The notes under the pieces: generated by a model | The model's input: the letters and a program-made list of their open reading frames with translations, nothing else | Database searches by the model: none | Told to the model about the DNA's origin: nothing | Position numbers and translations under genes: made by a program | Shown here: positions 11,202-23,655 of the stretch, in pieces | Layout: the number at the start of each line of letters is the position of its first letter | Position numbering within the stretch: position 1 is the first letter of the stretch | Origin: Diplonema papillatum | Lineage: Eukaryota > Euglenozoa > Diplonemea > Diplonemida > Diplonemidae | Direction: 5' to 3' | NCBI GenBank assembly: GCA_030068145.1 | Contig: JAPJBO010000141.1 | Span: 62,001 to 126,000 of the forward strand | DNA: 64,000 nt

Positions 11202-13072
11202 CGCGCCTTCGGTTTCATCTTCTTCTTTTTCTGCTGCTGCTTCTGGGAGGACCAGCACCGCGTTTTCCCGCTTCGCTATCCTCGGCTCTCCGGTTCCGTC
11301 TTCCTCTTCTTCGCTCTCGCCACGCATGCCTGGCTTTGTGATACCAGTGTGCGGCCAACTATGGGTGGGTCGCTTGAGCATTTTCGGGACCGGTGCATCG
11401 GCAGGACAACCTCTCAGGAAAATTGCCTCACAACTACCCACTGACATGGCGGGCGCAGTCGTTTCGCCGGAGACCCGGTGCGGTCAGCGGCCCTATGACT
11501 ATGTGGGTACGTCCATCCTCTGCCGGAATCTTCCTTCTGATACTGCTTCATGAACGTCCGGAACAAGACGAAACCAGACGGGCATGCCGGATCGCATGCC
11601 GGCCCCCTAGCTTGCAAAGTAGCCACTCCGCAATATGCTGCGATCGTCTGCAAGGTATACTTTGCATCAGCGGCAACGCTTTTAGTCTAGTCTGGGACGG
11701 CTTCGATGACGTCGTCAGTTCTGCAGCTGTCACCTTGCAAGACCCAATTGTTTGCCTCCAACCTCGAGAAAGAGATCGACTTGTCCTCGTGCAGGGCCAC
11801 CCCTGTTCGGCTGCCAAATAATTCAGTGGTCATAATCCCATCTTTCAAAAGCCTCGCGAAAGATTCGTGAGCAATGTACAGAAATGCTCGAGACGACAGC
11901 CAAAGACGCCTTGATGGGTGTCCCCAAGCAATATCTATGCATGCTCAATCCTTGCTGTGCACCTGACGGTGTCAAAAACTGAAGCTATCGCTGCACAAGG
12001 GTCGAACGTTGTAGTACGAACAGAAAGTTTTAACCCGTACTTACAACGGAGCTCATAAGATTGGTGGAGAGGAAAGGAAGCGGAAGAATCAAATAAAGAA
12101 CGAAATGGGACAAGAAAAAACAGAAAAAATCAAATAAGAAAACAACAGAAGCAGAAAAAGAAGAGAATGCGCAGAAGAAGAAAACAAAGGGAGAAGGGAC
12201 CAAGAGACAAAAGCGTGAAGCTGTTTTTGAATACTGTATCAACCCCTTCAGGGACTGCAGAGCTGATGGTTTGCTCCACGGCTCGTCGTGTTCCCAGCCC
12301 CGACATCGTAAAAAAGCTACTGAGGCTTAGGTAGGTCGGTTTTCAGCTCAGAAGCCTATGCTTGGGCACCATGAACCGAACCTGTGACTCTTGTGATGTG
12401 GTTACCCTTTTTATCAAGATTGTTTCTGTTTCTCCAAAACGTCGGCTGTCAGATAGAACATTTCCGAGAGGGAAAACAAAACAACGACACTGGACAACAG
12501 AGGCTGATAATGGCAAGTTACAAGACATTTCTTCGCACGTGCAGGAAAAAAACCTCTCTGGGGAGTAGGTTTCCAGTAACTTCCCTCACTCGTAGCCGTC
12601 GTTCCGGAAATGTTCCCTTCAGTACAACGGTACTACTTGAAAGAGAAGAAGTGTGAAAACGGGAAAATGTGTGGAAGCAGACGCAACTATCTCTTTTCTT
12701 TTCCTCCTTTTGGCCAGGGTTGCTCAAAGTACCATACTTTTACAAAAAAGAGGAAAGGGAAGAAACATTTCCGGGCGCCTCTTCCCCTAGCTGACCAGCT
12801 CACTGCGCCCAGGACCTTTTCAAAAAAATGGTCCGTTGATATGTAGGCAGCTACTTTTGAATGGCCAGCCTCACACCCATGTGCAAAACGGGGTACTCGT
12901 CAGCTGCGCACCGGGATAATGATTTTTAGCTTCTCTGCAAAATTCTTTCGAATCGAAGAGGCAACGGATGAAAACAAAGGCATAGAGAGGAAGAAACACG
13001 ACCGCTCTTGGATTTGAGCACCCTAAGTGGTCGTGCTTTCTGTAGAAAGAGAGAAGGGGAGAGAAATAATGC

Positions 13073-13115
13073 GTGTGCGTGCGTGGGTGTGGGTGTGTGT
13101 GCATGTGTGAGAGAG
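13073..13115 (+). repeat. GT-rich microsatellite
   Basis: An imperfect run of GTGTG and GTGCGTG units followed by GAGAG. No coding context. Confidence 0.8.
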
Positions 13116-15366
13116 AAATAATCCTGCTGTCCGGGGGTGTCGCAGCTGAGATGCGAGGTGCAACAGATTGCCTTGGGGGTTTTGGCGCAATGACTCGATT
13201 GCTCTTCTGGCTCGACCCCACCCTAAACTTACGAGCGGTTTCCCCTGAAAGAAATGCCCTACGAGCTACGCAGCATCGTTGGCTGGAACCTGTGCGCTTC
13301 CGAACGATTCGGGTCAGAAATGGTAACGACCATGTGCTCAATACGAGACGTCAATACTCGAAACAGACTTTTGTGAAATATCATACACGCACAATGTTTC
13401 GCCAGTCGGCAATGCGGGGTCGCATTTCGGCGATCGCCACAAGAAGTCCTTTCGAGTTGGGACAGGCAAACAGACGGTCACCGCGGCACTACACGAATTT
13501 AGCGTCTCCGGTATAACTGGTCTGCTAGCAAATATGACTTCGTAAGCTCTATTGGTCAATTGAGCAAAGAATCAAAATACTGGTTCACGAGCTCGTAGGT
13601 TCTGGGCGAATCCGGGCAAGCTAGCGGGTCATAATGGGCGAAAGAGTTGGATCTGGCTAGTCCGCTTGGAGATAGCTCAGGGGGGTTCTCGTCGGTTCTA
13701 AAAGATCCAACTGAGTTGGGTGCTCGTGTGATGTCACGAATCTAGTTCTCCAAACGGTCAAAGGACTTTTTGGACTTTGCTTGCAAACGGGAACGTCGTT
13801 GTTCCCAGTTTCTCTTTTGTTTTATTGGTGTTCTTTTTCTAAACTTTACACTTTTCATGATCGAAGTGCTGCGTCTTTCGGCCATTGCTCTCCACACCCA
13901 TCTTTGATTATATGGATGTGCAAACGGCTAGCGAACAAATAATCTGCGCAAGGTTTAAAGGTGTTGTGGATGCAACCATAGTCGCAGAATTGGCAGAATC
14001 AAACGAAGAGAAGAATAATGAGGAGAAGAGAAAGGAAAACGAGAAAACGCCAGATACTCGAAAGTTCCGCCTGTAGTCAGTAATGAAGGAAGCCAGGAGG
14101 AGAGGACTGTACACTTCATAAGGGATCTTAGAGTGTACTCGCTTGAGTAGAACGCTTGCACCCGCACGTTAAGCAGGGTTTCACCTGTGTTTCGGTCGGG
14201 CTACAGAACGTTCCTCTTTACTTCGCAACGGCGGCTTTAGAAGACTTCCTTCGAGCACTTGCTTCTCCAAAAAAAAGTGTGCGTGTTGCAAGACAGGCAG
14301 GCTTGGATCACCTTCTGAACAGCAGTCGGTTGGTGAAAAGAAGGTTGATCCGCGGGGGGTGGCGGAAAGGCTTCTGGCAAGGAAAGATGCTAGCGAGTTG
14401 ACGCCTTCCACAGAGACGTGCCGGAGGGACGCGGTACTGAAACCGCAGAAAAGAGGGTTGGTCGAGTGAGCACAAGAAGTCCTGGCCCAGCTGGCACGGC
14501 CATCTCACGGACAGCTCTGCTCTTCTTGGAGGACACGCCTCCCCAAATTTCTTTGAGCTTGAGGCCTTTGTGACACTCCTTATTCCTTAGTCGATTCTCG
14601 GAAACCTTTTAGTAATTAAGTTGAGCAATTTAGTCTGTGTTCGTTCATGATCTCGTATCACGGTTCAACAACCAGAAACACGGGCTTCCGGCAGACTGGG
14701 GGGTGCAGATTTCGCTCGACCCGATGACAGAACTCGGATGCACTGGTGATTTGCACGACCCGTCGGCTGCGTCTCAGCAGCGACGAATGACGCCTTCGGT
14801 TCTCACGTGATTCTCGTTCTTTCTTCAAAGGTTCTTCTCATCGGATGTGCCGCTTGTGGCAAGCTGGGTTGTTCTTGCCCCCAGTAACCCAAAGGATTCC
14901 ACGAGCTTGGCACTGCTGTTTCACGGACGTAGCAGCGAGCCGACGTCTACGGCAAGGTCTAGTTTCAGTCGGATTTCAGTCCCCTGTAGTCTGACCTCTA
15001 ACGATAAGCCTGGTTTCACCTGACGTTGTCAGCTGCAGCTTCACCCAGACGCCCGACAACAAAATGTTCAAACCCATTTTCTAGACGTGCAGTCAGAAGC
15101 TTATGACTCAAGAACGTCCGAAGGAAAGGTTGCACTGCCAGAACGGTTGAACGCTCGGCAGAGAGCGAGCGGAATCTGAAGCTGTGCAGGAACAGAAGCG
15201 AACAGGTCAAAGTGCAGGTTGCACGAGGATTACAGCCGCTATAGGTCATGCGTGTAACTTATTTATATTTGTTGGGGTTTGGTTCGCGTTAGTTAGAGTC
15301 TGAGATTGCATCAATATCGACAGAGTCCGCAGGAGGAAGAGAGCAGCAGAAAGGCGGGTCGAGGTC

Positions 15367-17357
15367 TCAAACAAAGTATTCTATCGACACCTTCTTGGGC
15401 CCGCTGACCCGTGCTTCCTGTTTGAATTTTTGTGTTCGTTGGTCATCAAAGGGTAGCGACAAACAACCCGTATCTTCGGTTGCAATGCTGAGCGTGACCC
15501 GACAACTCGTACTCGGTTCATTACTGAGCGCAACAATGGTCACGACATCGTGGGTGGACCCCTGTTCTACAACTTGTAATCATTCCTGCACGGCACAAGA
15601 GGCATACCTGAGGCGCGGCTTCGAAGATTTTGTAGTTCTTGCCCTGGAACTCGCACAGCTCCAGGATCGAGGCGACGTTTCCGCACCTGTGTTTATATCA
15701 TCGTTTGCAGGGGTTTCCCACCACTCCATTCCTAGCCTCTACGGTCAACTGGACAACCTTAAAAAGTCTGGGGAGTACACCTTGTCACGTCACACTGTAA
15801 CCACGTGTGCAGGTTGGGTAGAAACATGGGATGGTACTGCTCTCCGGTTCTATCCCATTATGTTTCGCCTTTCGCGTGTGGGAAGGCAGCATCCGCATCA
15901 ACACATTCAAAACAGGGCCCTGTAGGTTGTTGCCCGAAAGCTACCGTCGGGCGTGTTGGGAATGGCAAGACATCAACCACAAGGAAAGAAACCTTGAGTT
16001 GCTGCTCTTGACAGAACGGAGTTTGAAGCGTTACAATGAAGCCGCACTTTGCTAACGTGGGAACACCTGCCACCTAAATCAATCCGTGCAACTCTGGCGA
16101 AGTATTATCGATCAAATCTCAAGCCCAAGGCTTGTTGAAAGTTTTGGTTAGCCTTGCTGCTGCTGAGGAAAATATTGGGCCGAACGAATACCTGTAACAG
16201 TAGTTCGGTGCCGACCAAACAGTCACGATTGAGTCGTTGAATAGCGCCTTGAAGCCTTCCATGACAAGCTGATGCGAGCGGGCAATGAGCTCGATCTACG
16301 CGTGTGGGGTTGATTAAATTTTGGTTGTGACGGGGTGGATGAGCCAACCCATCTTTTCTGCTCGATTGCACTTAAAAAGAGGTCCGGTGTCTCAATGTGC
16401 TGGTTTTCCACGCAGCCTTTTCTCCTCGCCGGCGAAGTTTAATACATTCTCTGAATCTCAGTCTGTTTCCGCCGCGCCAAGCGCACAATAACCTTATGGT
16501 GACCGGGTGTCTCCGTGAGCTTTCTTCGTAAATACGTCGCAGCATAAAGCGTCACACGAACTCAATGTACGTACGTAGCGTGTTGTTGTTGGTAAGACTG
16601 TTAACACTGTTCTTCTTTTTCCCGGCTTGTTGCTCACGCTTTGTCCCCCCCGTGGTTTCGCATTGCCACATACGTTGTTGGTGCAGTTGAATTGTTGCAC
16701 AACGTCCTCGCCGAAGAGATAACCGGCACCACGAGGAGAAAGGCCCCATCCTTCGATGTCTTCCGGGTCCGACCACATGAGATCGCACATGGCACCGTCG
16801 TGAGGAACTTCTTGGCGGCGCTCGATTGCTCTAATTTGGTCGAGAGTGTTGATGGAAGGAGAGAGGCCACCGTGCAAGCACAGCACTTTGTCTCCAACGA
16901 GCGCACTGAGCGTCAGGAAGTCGAAGACCTCAGTGCAGTATCGCCAGACGTTGACAGACCCAAACTTGCGCAAACACTCGTCGTAGAAGCCGTAGACTTG
17001 CGTGATCTGCCGTGACTCGTGGTTTCCTCGGACGAGGTACACTCTGTGGGGATACCGCACTTTCAGAGCCAGCAGCAATAGGAATGTTTCGACGGAGTAA
17101 AACCCTCTGTCAACGTAGTCTCCCATGAATACGTAGTTTGTCATCGGAACGTCTCCGCCCACTTTGAACAGTTCCGTCAGGTCGTGGAACTGCCCATGAA
17201 TGTCTCCAACGATCGTCACTGGGGCCGGAACGGGCTGCACATTGCTCTCCTCCTGCAGAAGCTCGCGCGCTTTCGCGCACAGCTGCTTCACTTCGCTTTC
17301 CCTAATCGTCTCGCATCTTCGCAGCTGTTCAATCTGGCGGTCTAATTCGGTAGGCAT
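15367..17357 (-). CDS. PPP4C: Serine/threonine protein phosphatase 4 catalytic subunit (PP2A-like), four exons
   Basis: Complete PP4-type catalytic subunit, spliced by hand: exons 16674-17357, 16192-16295, 15608-15686 and 15367-15417 give 305 residues, the normal family length. All introns are GT-AG and all phases agree. Metal-centre motifs: GDIHG (51-55), GDYVDRG (79-85), RGNHE (110-114), HGG (162-164). Exon 1 ends at QFNCTNN; exon 2 continues [14 protein letters not shown] and ends [10 protein letters not shown]; exon 3 supplies [10 protein letters not shown] and KIFEAAPQ; exon 4 [16 protein letters not shown]. The opening [11 protein letters not shown] and the run [20 protein letters not shown] point to PP4 rather than PP2A or PP6. 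PP4 dephosphorylates nuclear and centrosomal substrates in repair and cell-cycle control. The C-terminus is YFV where the family has YFL, the leucine that is carboxymethylated. Confidence 0.96.
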
Positions 17358-18714
17358 CTTTCTTTTCTAAAACCCGTCCCCCAACCCCGTTTGATAGCTA
17401 CCACGTTTCGTAGATGTTAGATCATAAAGTAAACCCGGGTGATTTTCCCCCTTGGTAGTCCCCTATTAACCGTCGGGTTTCCGTGGGGCAGCGGCCGGGT
17501 TCGGGCCCCTCTGAGTGTCTATGGATTAAGCAGGTCTCGCCCCCTACTCTCACGACCAGCACGCTGCTGTTATGCACTGTGCATCATGTAAGATTATTTG
17601 TTTCCCAACCTCAGACGTTCACAGGACCTGAGCTGTGCCCGGTGTTTGTCAGGCAAGAAGCACAGCGACTGCAAGACGATGATGCAAATGCGTGCAAGCG
17701 TCGACTCCGTGCGTACGAAGAGGTCACTGGAGCGACCAACCACCACAGATTATTTCCACTTTTACCCTCAGACTTTCAGTACACTTCTCTAAATCCATAG
17801 ACCACGACCTAGTTTTAGCCCAAAGGGTATCAACTGCACTACCTACCTAGCCTACCATCCACACACACCAATGGTCGCGAAGAAACTGCTTTCGAAAGGG
17901 GCAGAACTCCACACAAGATCTACAAGGGTACAGGACATGGGGCAAGAAGAACGATTGAGAAACGTGGAAAGGCGTTCGCTTTGCACGATAGGCAATTGGC
18001 TCAAGCCGGTGGCAACGATACAGTCATCTTGTGCGCGACACATCTACTGCAAGCCAGGTGGCCACGACAAAGTCATCTTGTGCATGATGGCCTGTCGACT
18101 GCAAGCCAGGTGGCCATTATAAAGTCATCGTGTGCACGGTGTGTCTACTGCAGCGCTTGAGCTTGCACCCATCTAACAACTCCTTTGCGAGGCTCCAGGG
18201 CTTGTGCTGGCCCAGAAGGTTGTTCTTACTGTGCACATCGGAAATGCATGACGATGGACTTTACAAGCGTTGCAGGTGATCGCTGGTGGTCCGAATATTT
18301 CAGTCGTGGAAAGTTGTCATTCAGCGGCGACTGATCCTCGAGGCAGTTGAACGAACGGAAGGTCAGTTTCTGTCATGCGGCAAGCACGACCAACCGACAG
18401 CAATCTACGCTCTTCCTCGGAGGGCAGCGACACTTGACCGTTCCAAATAGATGCATTGGACGCGTATGTGTGCGCTCACAGTCGGTTTGCACACATATCG
18501 TAAACAATAGGTGGCTTTCTGAGTGGCCGACTCTCGATGCCTGCCATTGGGTACGAGTCCCGCAACCTAGCTGCTTCGGCGCGATGAGGCTGATGTCGTT
18601 TATATTGAACCAACGAACGCTTGTGTGATGAGAGATCCTTTCGGACGACGCGTTGTTTTCGGCCCAAGAACTATACGTGCCGTCTATATTGAAGTGTCGC
18701 TGTTTTGCTTATCT
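17358..18714. other. Intergenic region with a ~50-nt tandem repeat
   Basis: About 1.36 kb upstream of the phosphatase start. Just before the start codon is TTTTAG, a possible cis- or trans-splice acceptor for the 5' untranslated region. The only other structure I see is the tandem repeat at 18022-18163. Confidence 0.5.
18022..18163 (+). repeat. Tandem repeat, 49-52 nt unit, three copies
   Basis: Each copy has AGTCATCTTGTGC (third copy AGTCATCGTGTGC), then a variable middle with TCTACTGC or TCGACTGC, then CAAGCCAGGTGGCCA in the first two copies. Unit length varies between 49 and 52, so it is not coding. Confidence 0.85.
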
Positions 18715-21262
18715 TCAGAGCAGTATGTTTGCACCTGTTGATTTATACGAGCCGTGCTGCGCTTCGGTCACGACGCCTACGGCCCAGTCTTGGAACTGCT
18801 CGACGAGAGCTTGCAAGCGGCTGTTTTCCTCACGGAGCACCCTCGCTTCGGCGGCCAGCTTTTCGTACTTGGCGTGGCAGGCGCGGCTCGCGGCGTCGAC
18901 GCGGTGCTTGTCTTCTTTGAGCTTCGCGGCCAGGAGCCGCTCCCGCTCGATTTCGGCCTCGGTCCGCGAGAGCTGCGTGCGGTACAGCGACAGTTCGGCG
19001 AGGGCGTTGCCGAGGGCGGCCTGCAGCTGCCGCGGGTCGGCGTACTCGCCGTCGTTCTGGGCGCCCGGCGCTTCCGCCTCCTGCACCTTCCGCTGGAGGG
19101 CGGCGGCCAGCCCTTGCAACCTGCTGTTGTCCGCCATCAGCTTCGCTTGCTTTTCGAGCAGCGCCAACCTCGCTTCCTCCGCATCGTTCGCCTGCCGAAG
19201 CGCGTCGTCGTGCAGCTCCGTCAGGCTCGCGACTTCGGCCTCAAGCCGGCCAAGGTGCGTCGGCCCGCCTTCGTTCTTTCTGGAGAGAGCCGTCAGCAGC
19301 TGCGCGTCTTGGCTCCGGATCGTTCGCTCGAGTTCGCGGTTGATCCGAGTGAGTTCCTCGACTTTTTGCACTAACGCCCCCGTGGTGCCGTCCCCGCCTC
19401 GTTGCTGCTGCGAGCCGTGTTCGGGGCTCTCGTCCCGGCGCTGCTGCGTGTCGCGCTCACGCAGCTCTGCCTGCAGCCGTTCAATGTCGGCCACCCGCTT
19501 CGCGTCCCTTGCTTCCGCGGCCTCGCGGAGGCGGTCGTTCGTCCGCTCCGCCTCCTTCAGCTTCGCCTGAGCCAGTTCCACCGTTTCCGCGTGCAGCTGC
19601 TCGAGCTCTTCGTTGCGCGCCTCCAGTCTTCTGCACTCGCCACGTGCCGATCGCGATGCGCCGCCGCTGTAACAATTGCATTTCGATGAACCCCGTCTGC
19701 TACCTCTTCGAACGTGCTTTTTTTTCCGGGATCGTGCGAAAAGGGGTTGGGAATGTTCCGCGTAACCACTTCTATCTGATCATTCCAGTAGGGTACTTTT
19801 TGCGTATGCGACATGCTACCCTCAGCTCGCAGAATGGCTCCGCTCTTTTCCCTTTGGAACTTCAGCCGTTGGTGCTGCGCACGGGCGGTCGCCCGGAAAT
19901 CAACAAAAGAACACACCTCTCTTCCGGGTCGGATTCCGACCGACAAGGGAGGGGCGATCCCGCGTTCGATTTGCGCGCGGCCAACTCGGTCTCCAGCGAC
20001 CGGATGTGCTGCCCGAGAACGTCGATTTGCCGGCGGTACTCATTCTCGATGTCGGAGTTCGCTTGTCGTTGTTCGTCGCCTTCTCGCAGGGCTGCTTCAA
20101 GGAGCCGAATTTTTGCGTCTCTCTCCTGCACCCGCTGCTCAGCTTCTGCCTTTGTGTGCTGTGCTTCAGCCACGAGCCTTGCTTTCTCAGCGGTCAGCTG
20201 CTGGACTGTCTGTACATAACCGTCTTCGATGCTTGTCGCCACCAACCGCAGTCTATCTGCCTCCTTCCTCGTAACTTCCAGTGCCGCATCGCTTTTCCCC
20301 AGCTCTTCCTGTTGTACACGTTTTTTTGGTCAGGTTGAACCACTATCAGCACACTGGGGAGGACAGACAGCTCCTACCGCAAGCGAAAGCACAGGTAACC
20401 CGAAGACACTTCATTTTGGAAAGAGAGAGAGAGACGAGATTTAGTGCAGGTATCATCTCTGGAAATCTCAGTCCAATCCTCCGGGGGGAATCTAAGTTAA
20501 GTTTTGTGTTTAGGGGCAGGACACTGCCTCTCATGCATGTTTGATGCTAGCATCAAGTCTTCTTCGAAGAACATATGAATCACAGGTGGGAAAACCCACC
20601 TCCAGCTTTATGTGCGCAGAGTAGTCAACAACCGCAGTATTTCATATTTTCAAAGCCAATACAAAACAGGAAAACTGAACCTGAAGCTCCTGCACAGCGT
20701 TCTGCAGATGTTTCTCGCTCTGCTGCTTCTCTTGGAGAGTGTTGACGAGCTCGAGCGACTCTTGTACCTGCGCTATGCACCGGCTTTTGGCATCAGCCAA
20801 CTCGTTTTGCAATCCTTTGATGAAGTCTTTCGATGTGACTTGATGTGAGAGCGACGGCTGGGACGCGGTGAAGCCGCTTGTCGGTGAGCTCGGCGGCTGC
20901 TGTAGTGAAGGCGTCGTGGACGGCGTCGTTGGCTGCAGGTGCGGAGGCGCGCTGAGCGTTTTCGCTGTCGTCCGAGGGGATCGATGATGCGGCGCTTGCC
21001 CCGTATACACCACGGGGCTTTTATTGTCGTGAGCTCGCTGCAGCGCAGAAGACCGCTTCACGATCGGTTGTTCGCTGCTTTGCCCAGACGGTGGCTGTGG
21101 GGACGTCGACGGCGTTTTCTTGCTCGCCCCTGCCTGCTGCTGTTGAGGTTCGCCCGCGCATTCAATCGTCGGTGTCGTGATGCCTGAGCTTTCTTTGCCT
21201 AATCTTTGCGGCGGCTGCAGATCGCCATCCTTCTTCGGCAGCCCATCCAGTGGCTTCGGCAT
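18715..21262 (-). CDS. Coiled-coil protein, three exons
   Basis: Exon 1 is 20681-21262 (194 codons from the first ATG; an open frame runs 20 codons further up without an ATG). It is rich in Pro, Ser, Thr and Gln, then starts a coiled coil (KDFIKGLQNELADAKSR). Exon 2 starts at 20308 after CAACAG, in phase, and continues EELGKSDAALEVTRKEADRL. Exon 3 (18715-19630) is almost wholly heptad-rich (RLEARNEELEQLHAE onward). The exon 2 donor is uncertain: 19986 (GA|GTTGGC) keeps the heptads unbroken, 19941 (CG|GTCGGA) inserts 15 residues; both keep phase. The product of about 600 residues looks like a structural coiled-coil protein of cytoskeleton, centrosome or Golgi type. No catalytic domain is visible. 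Intron 1 holds a diverged copy of the F1 dispersed repeat. Confidence 0.75.
20481..20572 (+). repeat. Dispersed structured repeat F1, diverged copy in an intron
   Basis: Shares with 43045-43152 and 60071-60178 a core containing ACTGCCTCTCATGCATG and TTGATGCTAGCATCAA. Three successive short inverted repeats (GGCAG/CTGCC; TTGATGC/GCATCAA; TTCTTCGAAGAA) are all kept. It lies in intron 1 of the coiled-coil gene. Confidence 0.8.
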
Positions 21263-21444
21263 TTGCTTTGGCAAGACGCTACATACGAGCTCTGTCGCGC
21301 GGCAACCTTTTCTTTTCGACAAAAGTTCTTCTTTCTTTGCCGCTTTTCTTTCGCCTAGAGATAAAGAGCGGTTGAGGTATACTACCCGAAAACACGTTCA
21401 AAGGTTGCGCAGGTTTCGACACACGCATTGTTGCTGCGTATCGT

Positions 21445-21841
21445 ACTCTTTTCAGTGCAAATGACTCCCCAGTGTCCCCACTAACGCAACAAAATCTGCG
21501 GCAGAAAGGCACCAGCATCAAGTTGGAGCACGTGCCGCGCGAGCAGAAAGTGGACGCCGACGTTTTGTCGGATCGCGCGATGGATGAAGTTCAGAGACGA
21601 GCGACGAGTATCAAGACTCGGCGACCACGAAGTCGGTACGCGCATGAAGAGCGCAATGCGAAGACTGGCGAGTATCGTGCAGACGCCGATTCATCCCGGC
21701 ACTCGAGATGCATTTTTCAACGTCCTGACGTGGGCGAAAATGCCCCATCTCAAAAACCGAAACCCTCCGTGCCTGAACTTCAGGCAACGGCGAACAAAAC
21801 GATACAGAAAGACGGGGTGTGGAAGTGGCCGGTGTTCGCGT
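21445..21841 (+). pseudogene. Fragment resembling the C-terminal end of an RNase H (RVT_3-type) domain
   Basis: A plus-strand open frame after a good acceptor (CTCTTTTCAG) contains LEHVPREQKVDADVLSDRAMD. This matches the closing strand and helix of the RNase H fold as found in retroelements and RVT_3 proteins, where HVPRE.N..AD.L.N.A.D is the rule and the Asp of the AD pair is the last catalytic acid. No upstream RNase H or reverse transcriptase sequence is visible, since the minus-strand coiled-coil gene lies there. It is probably an isolated exon or a retroelement remnant. The frame past about 21620 has no recognisable sequence. Confidence 0.45.
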
Positions 21842-23312
21842 GAATGCGTTGGCCTTCGGAGTGATGAATGCCGCTTCTCTCGTTTCCGGCAACCTGTATA
21901 CGGTGCGTCTGGTGGAGGTTGGGTGACGATTGCATGGAGAAATAGAAATTGGGGCGCAAGCCCTGTATGCTTCGGGTCCACTTGCTTCGGAGCAAGGTTG
22001 GAAGGGGACAATTTGGTATTGTAAGGATTTGGGATTGGCCAATAACACTCCCAATCCCTCCCTCGTTCGTTCCCTGGCTCGCTTTCCTCGATCGACTACC
22101 AATAGAGAACCGTGCGAACAAGCAGATGGCAGACGATGGTTAGTTCAGCTGTTGGGTCCGTTTACGCTCAACCAATTGCGAAAAAGGGACAAAAAAGGCA
22201 GCTTCTTTTCTCACACTCGTACAACTATTTTTTTTGAGGAACAATACGCGACGGAAGAAGGAAAGGTTCGCTCCAGGGGCAAGAGCGTAGCAGTCAACAG
22301 CAGCATACAAATTCTCGAGTCGAAGTTGGCACACGAACTCCATCCGCTCTGCTCTGTGGTTACCACCGCGGAACAGGTAAAAGCTTGAGTTTCATGCGGC
22401 AAGATTTCCCCGGTATACTTGTGCTCGCAGGAAGAAGGTGCTGCTGCTCACCTGCCTGATCCGTTCGAGTGTTGCCGGCCGGATTTAGCTGCTGCCCCTA
22501 AAATCGACAAGACTGCAACTGAACAAGGAAGTGTTTGAACGTTAAGGCGCATGAAAATGGTATAGAGAAGCCAGCAGAACGCGGTCCAAGGCGCCTGGAC
22601 TTTGTTCAAAGGTCCGTATCCTCAACAGCTCATTTTGTCTCATACTGTTGGTCTTCTTTTTCCTTCTTTATTCAATGCTTGCAGTACAATTGAGCACAAA
22701 AAAAAAAAACAGGGACAGGAGACAGCGGGTCATTGTTTATCGGCAAATGACTACAGGGCTGCTGCGGTAGATTCGGGCTCAAATTGAAAGTGCGGTGAGG
22801 TTTTCAGGGCGGTGGCCTCCGTGTGAGACGGGAAGAACACGGACAGTGTGGTACTGCTTTAGTACTTCCGAGTCCTTGGTGTGCACATGTCCTGTGTACA
22901 AGCCAACCTTTGTCTCTGTAAACATCCAGATGCAACAGCCCGACTCCAGCAAGTGCCTCTACCTCTGGTAATTTTCGTTGATCTCCTGTCCACATTGACT
23001 GACACAGGTTTGCATTGCACGCGAGTAGCTGCTTCGAATACCATGAAGATATGATCCAACGTATAGTGCGTTGCTCAGGGTAGTCGAAGGCCTGACAATC
23101 ACACTAATGCAACAAACTTACATCCAACGTCGCCGGAGTCATGTTGCAATGCATCAACATGCCCCAACCGGTTCTTCGGGTATTGGGCTCTGCAGCTCAA
23201 ACTCATGTAGTCCCCTGCGTAGCTGCACGCACAATAATACCCGGAGGGACCACCCGGGGCTAGAGAGCAAGAAACAAGACAACTACAAAATAGGTCCTTT
23301 TTGTCAACATTC

Positions 23313-23358
23313 ACGCCCGGCACGAAAAGCAGGTTTACCTGTGTTTCGTGCCGGGCGT
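23313..23358 (+). repeat. Perfect 15-bp hairpin, core of dispersed family F3
   Basis: ACGCCCGGCACGAAA is followed by a 16-base loop and its exact complement TTTCGTGCCGGGCGT. The loop contains AGGTTTACCT. The same core words (CGCCCGGCAC, TTTACCTGTGTTTCG) occur at 44655 and, inverted, near 62850, and in degraded form near 14165. Confidence 0.85.
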
Positions 23359-23486
23359 AAATGGTTCGTGTGGGCTACTGCTCAATTTGTCAGTGCGGCT
23401 TTCTTGCAACTGGAGGCCCGTATGAGCCAATTCACCTACCCCCTGAGAACGACCTGAGCTTGAATACGCGGCGACAACATTCTACT

Positions 23487-23655
23487 GAAGAGATCACCGC
23501 GACGCCGGCGATGCAGATTCTCGCCACAGATTATTTGCATTCGAACTATATTCTACTACAAAGAGGCGAAAGCATGACACATCACGTGCGAAGAGGTAAC
23601 CGCAACGCCGGCGGGCGATGCAGATACATCGGCAAAGACTATTTGCATTCGAACC
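23487..23655 (+). repeat. Imperfect direct duplication, ~104-nt period
   Basis: GAAGAGATCACCGCGACGCC... at 23487 and GAAGAGGTAACCGCAACGCC... at 23590 are followed by related sequence ending in ATTTGCATTCGAAC. Each copy contains one inverted copy of the 33-bp dispersed motif also found at 10966 and 55749. Confidence 0.8.

Larger units (their letters stand above)
10837..15366. other. Intergenic region with minor repeats, no supported gene
   Basis: A 4.5-kb gap. It contains one copy of a dispersed 33-bp motif (10966-10998), a 25-nt tandem repeat (11142-11201), an A/G-rich stretch at 12050-12200, a GT-rich microsatellite at 13073-13115, and a degraded copy of a dispersed repeat core at 14150-14215 (CACCTGTGTTTCG). 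The ORFs here, including a Ser-rich one at 11101-11553, show no domain and follow base-composition runs. Confidence 0.5.
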
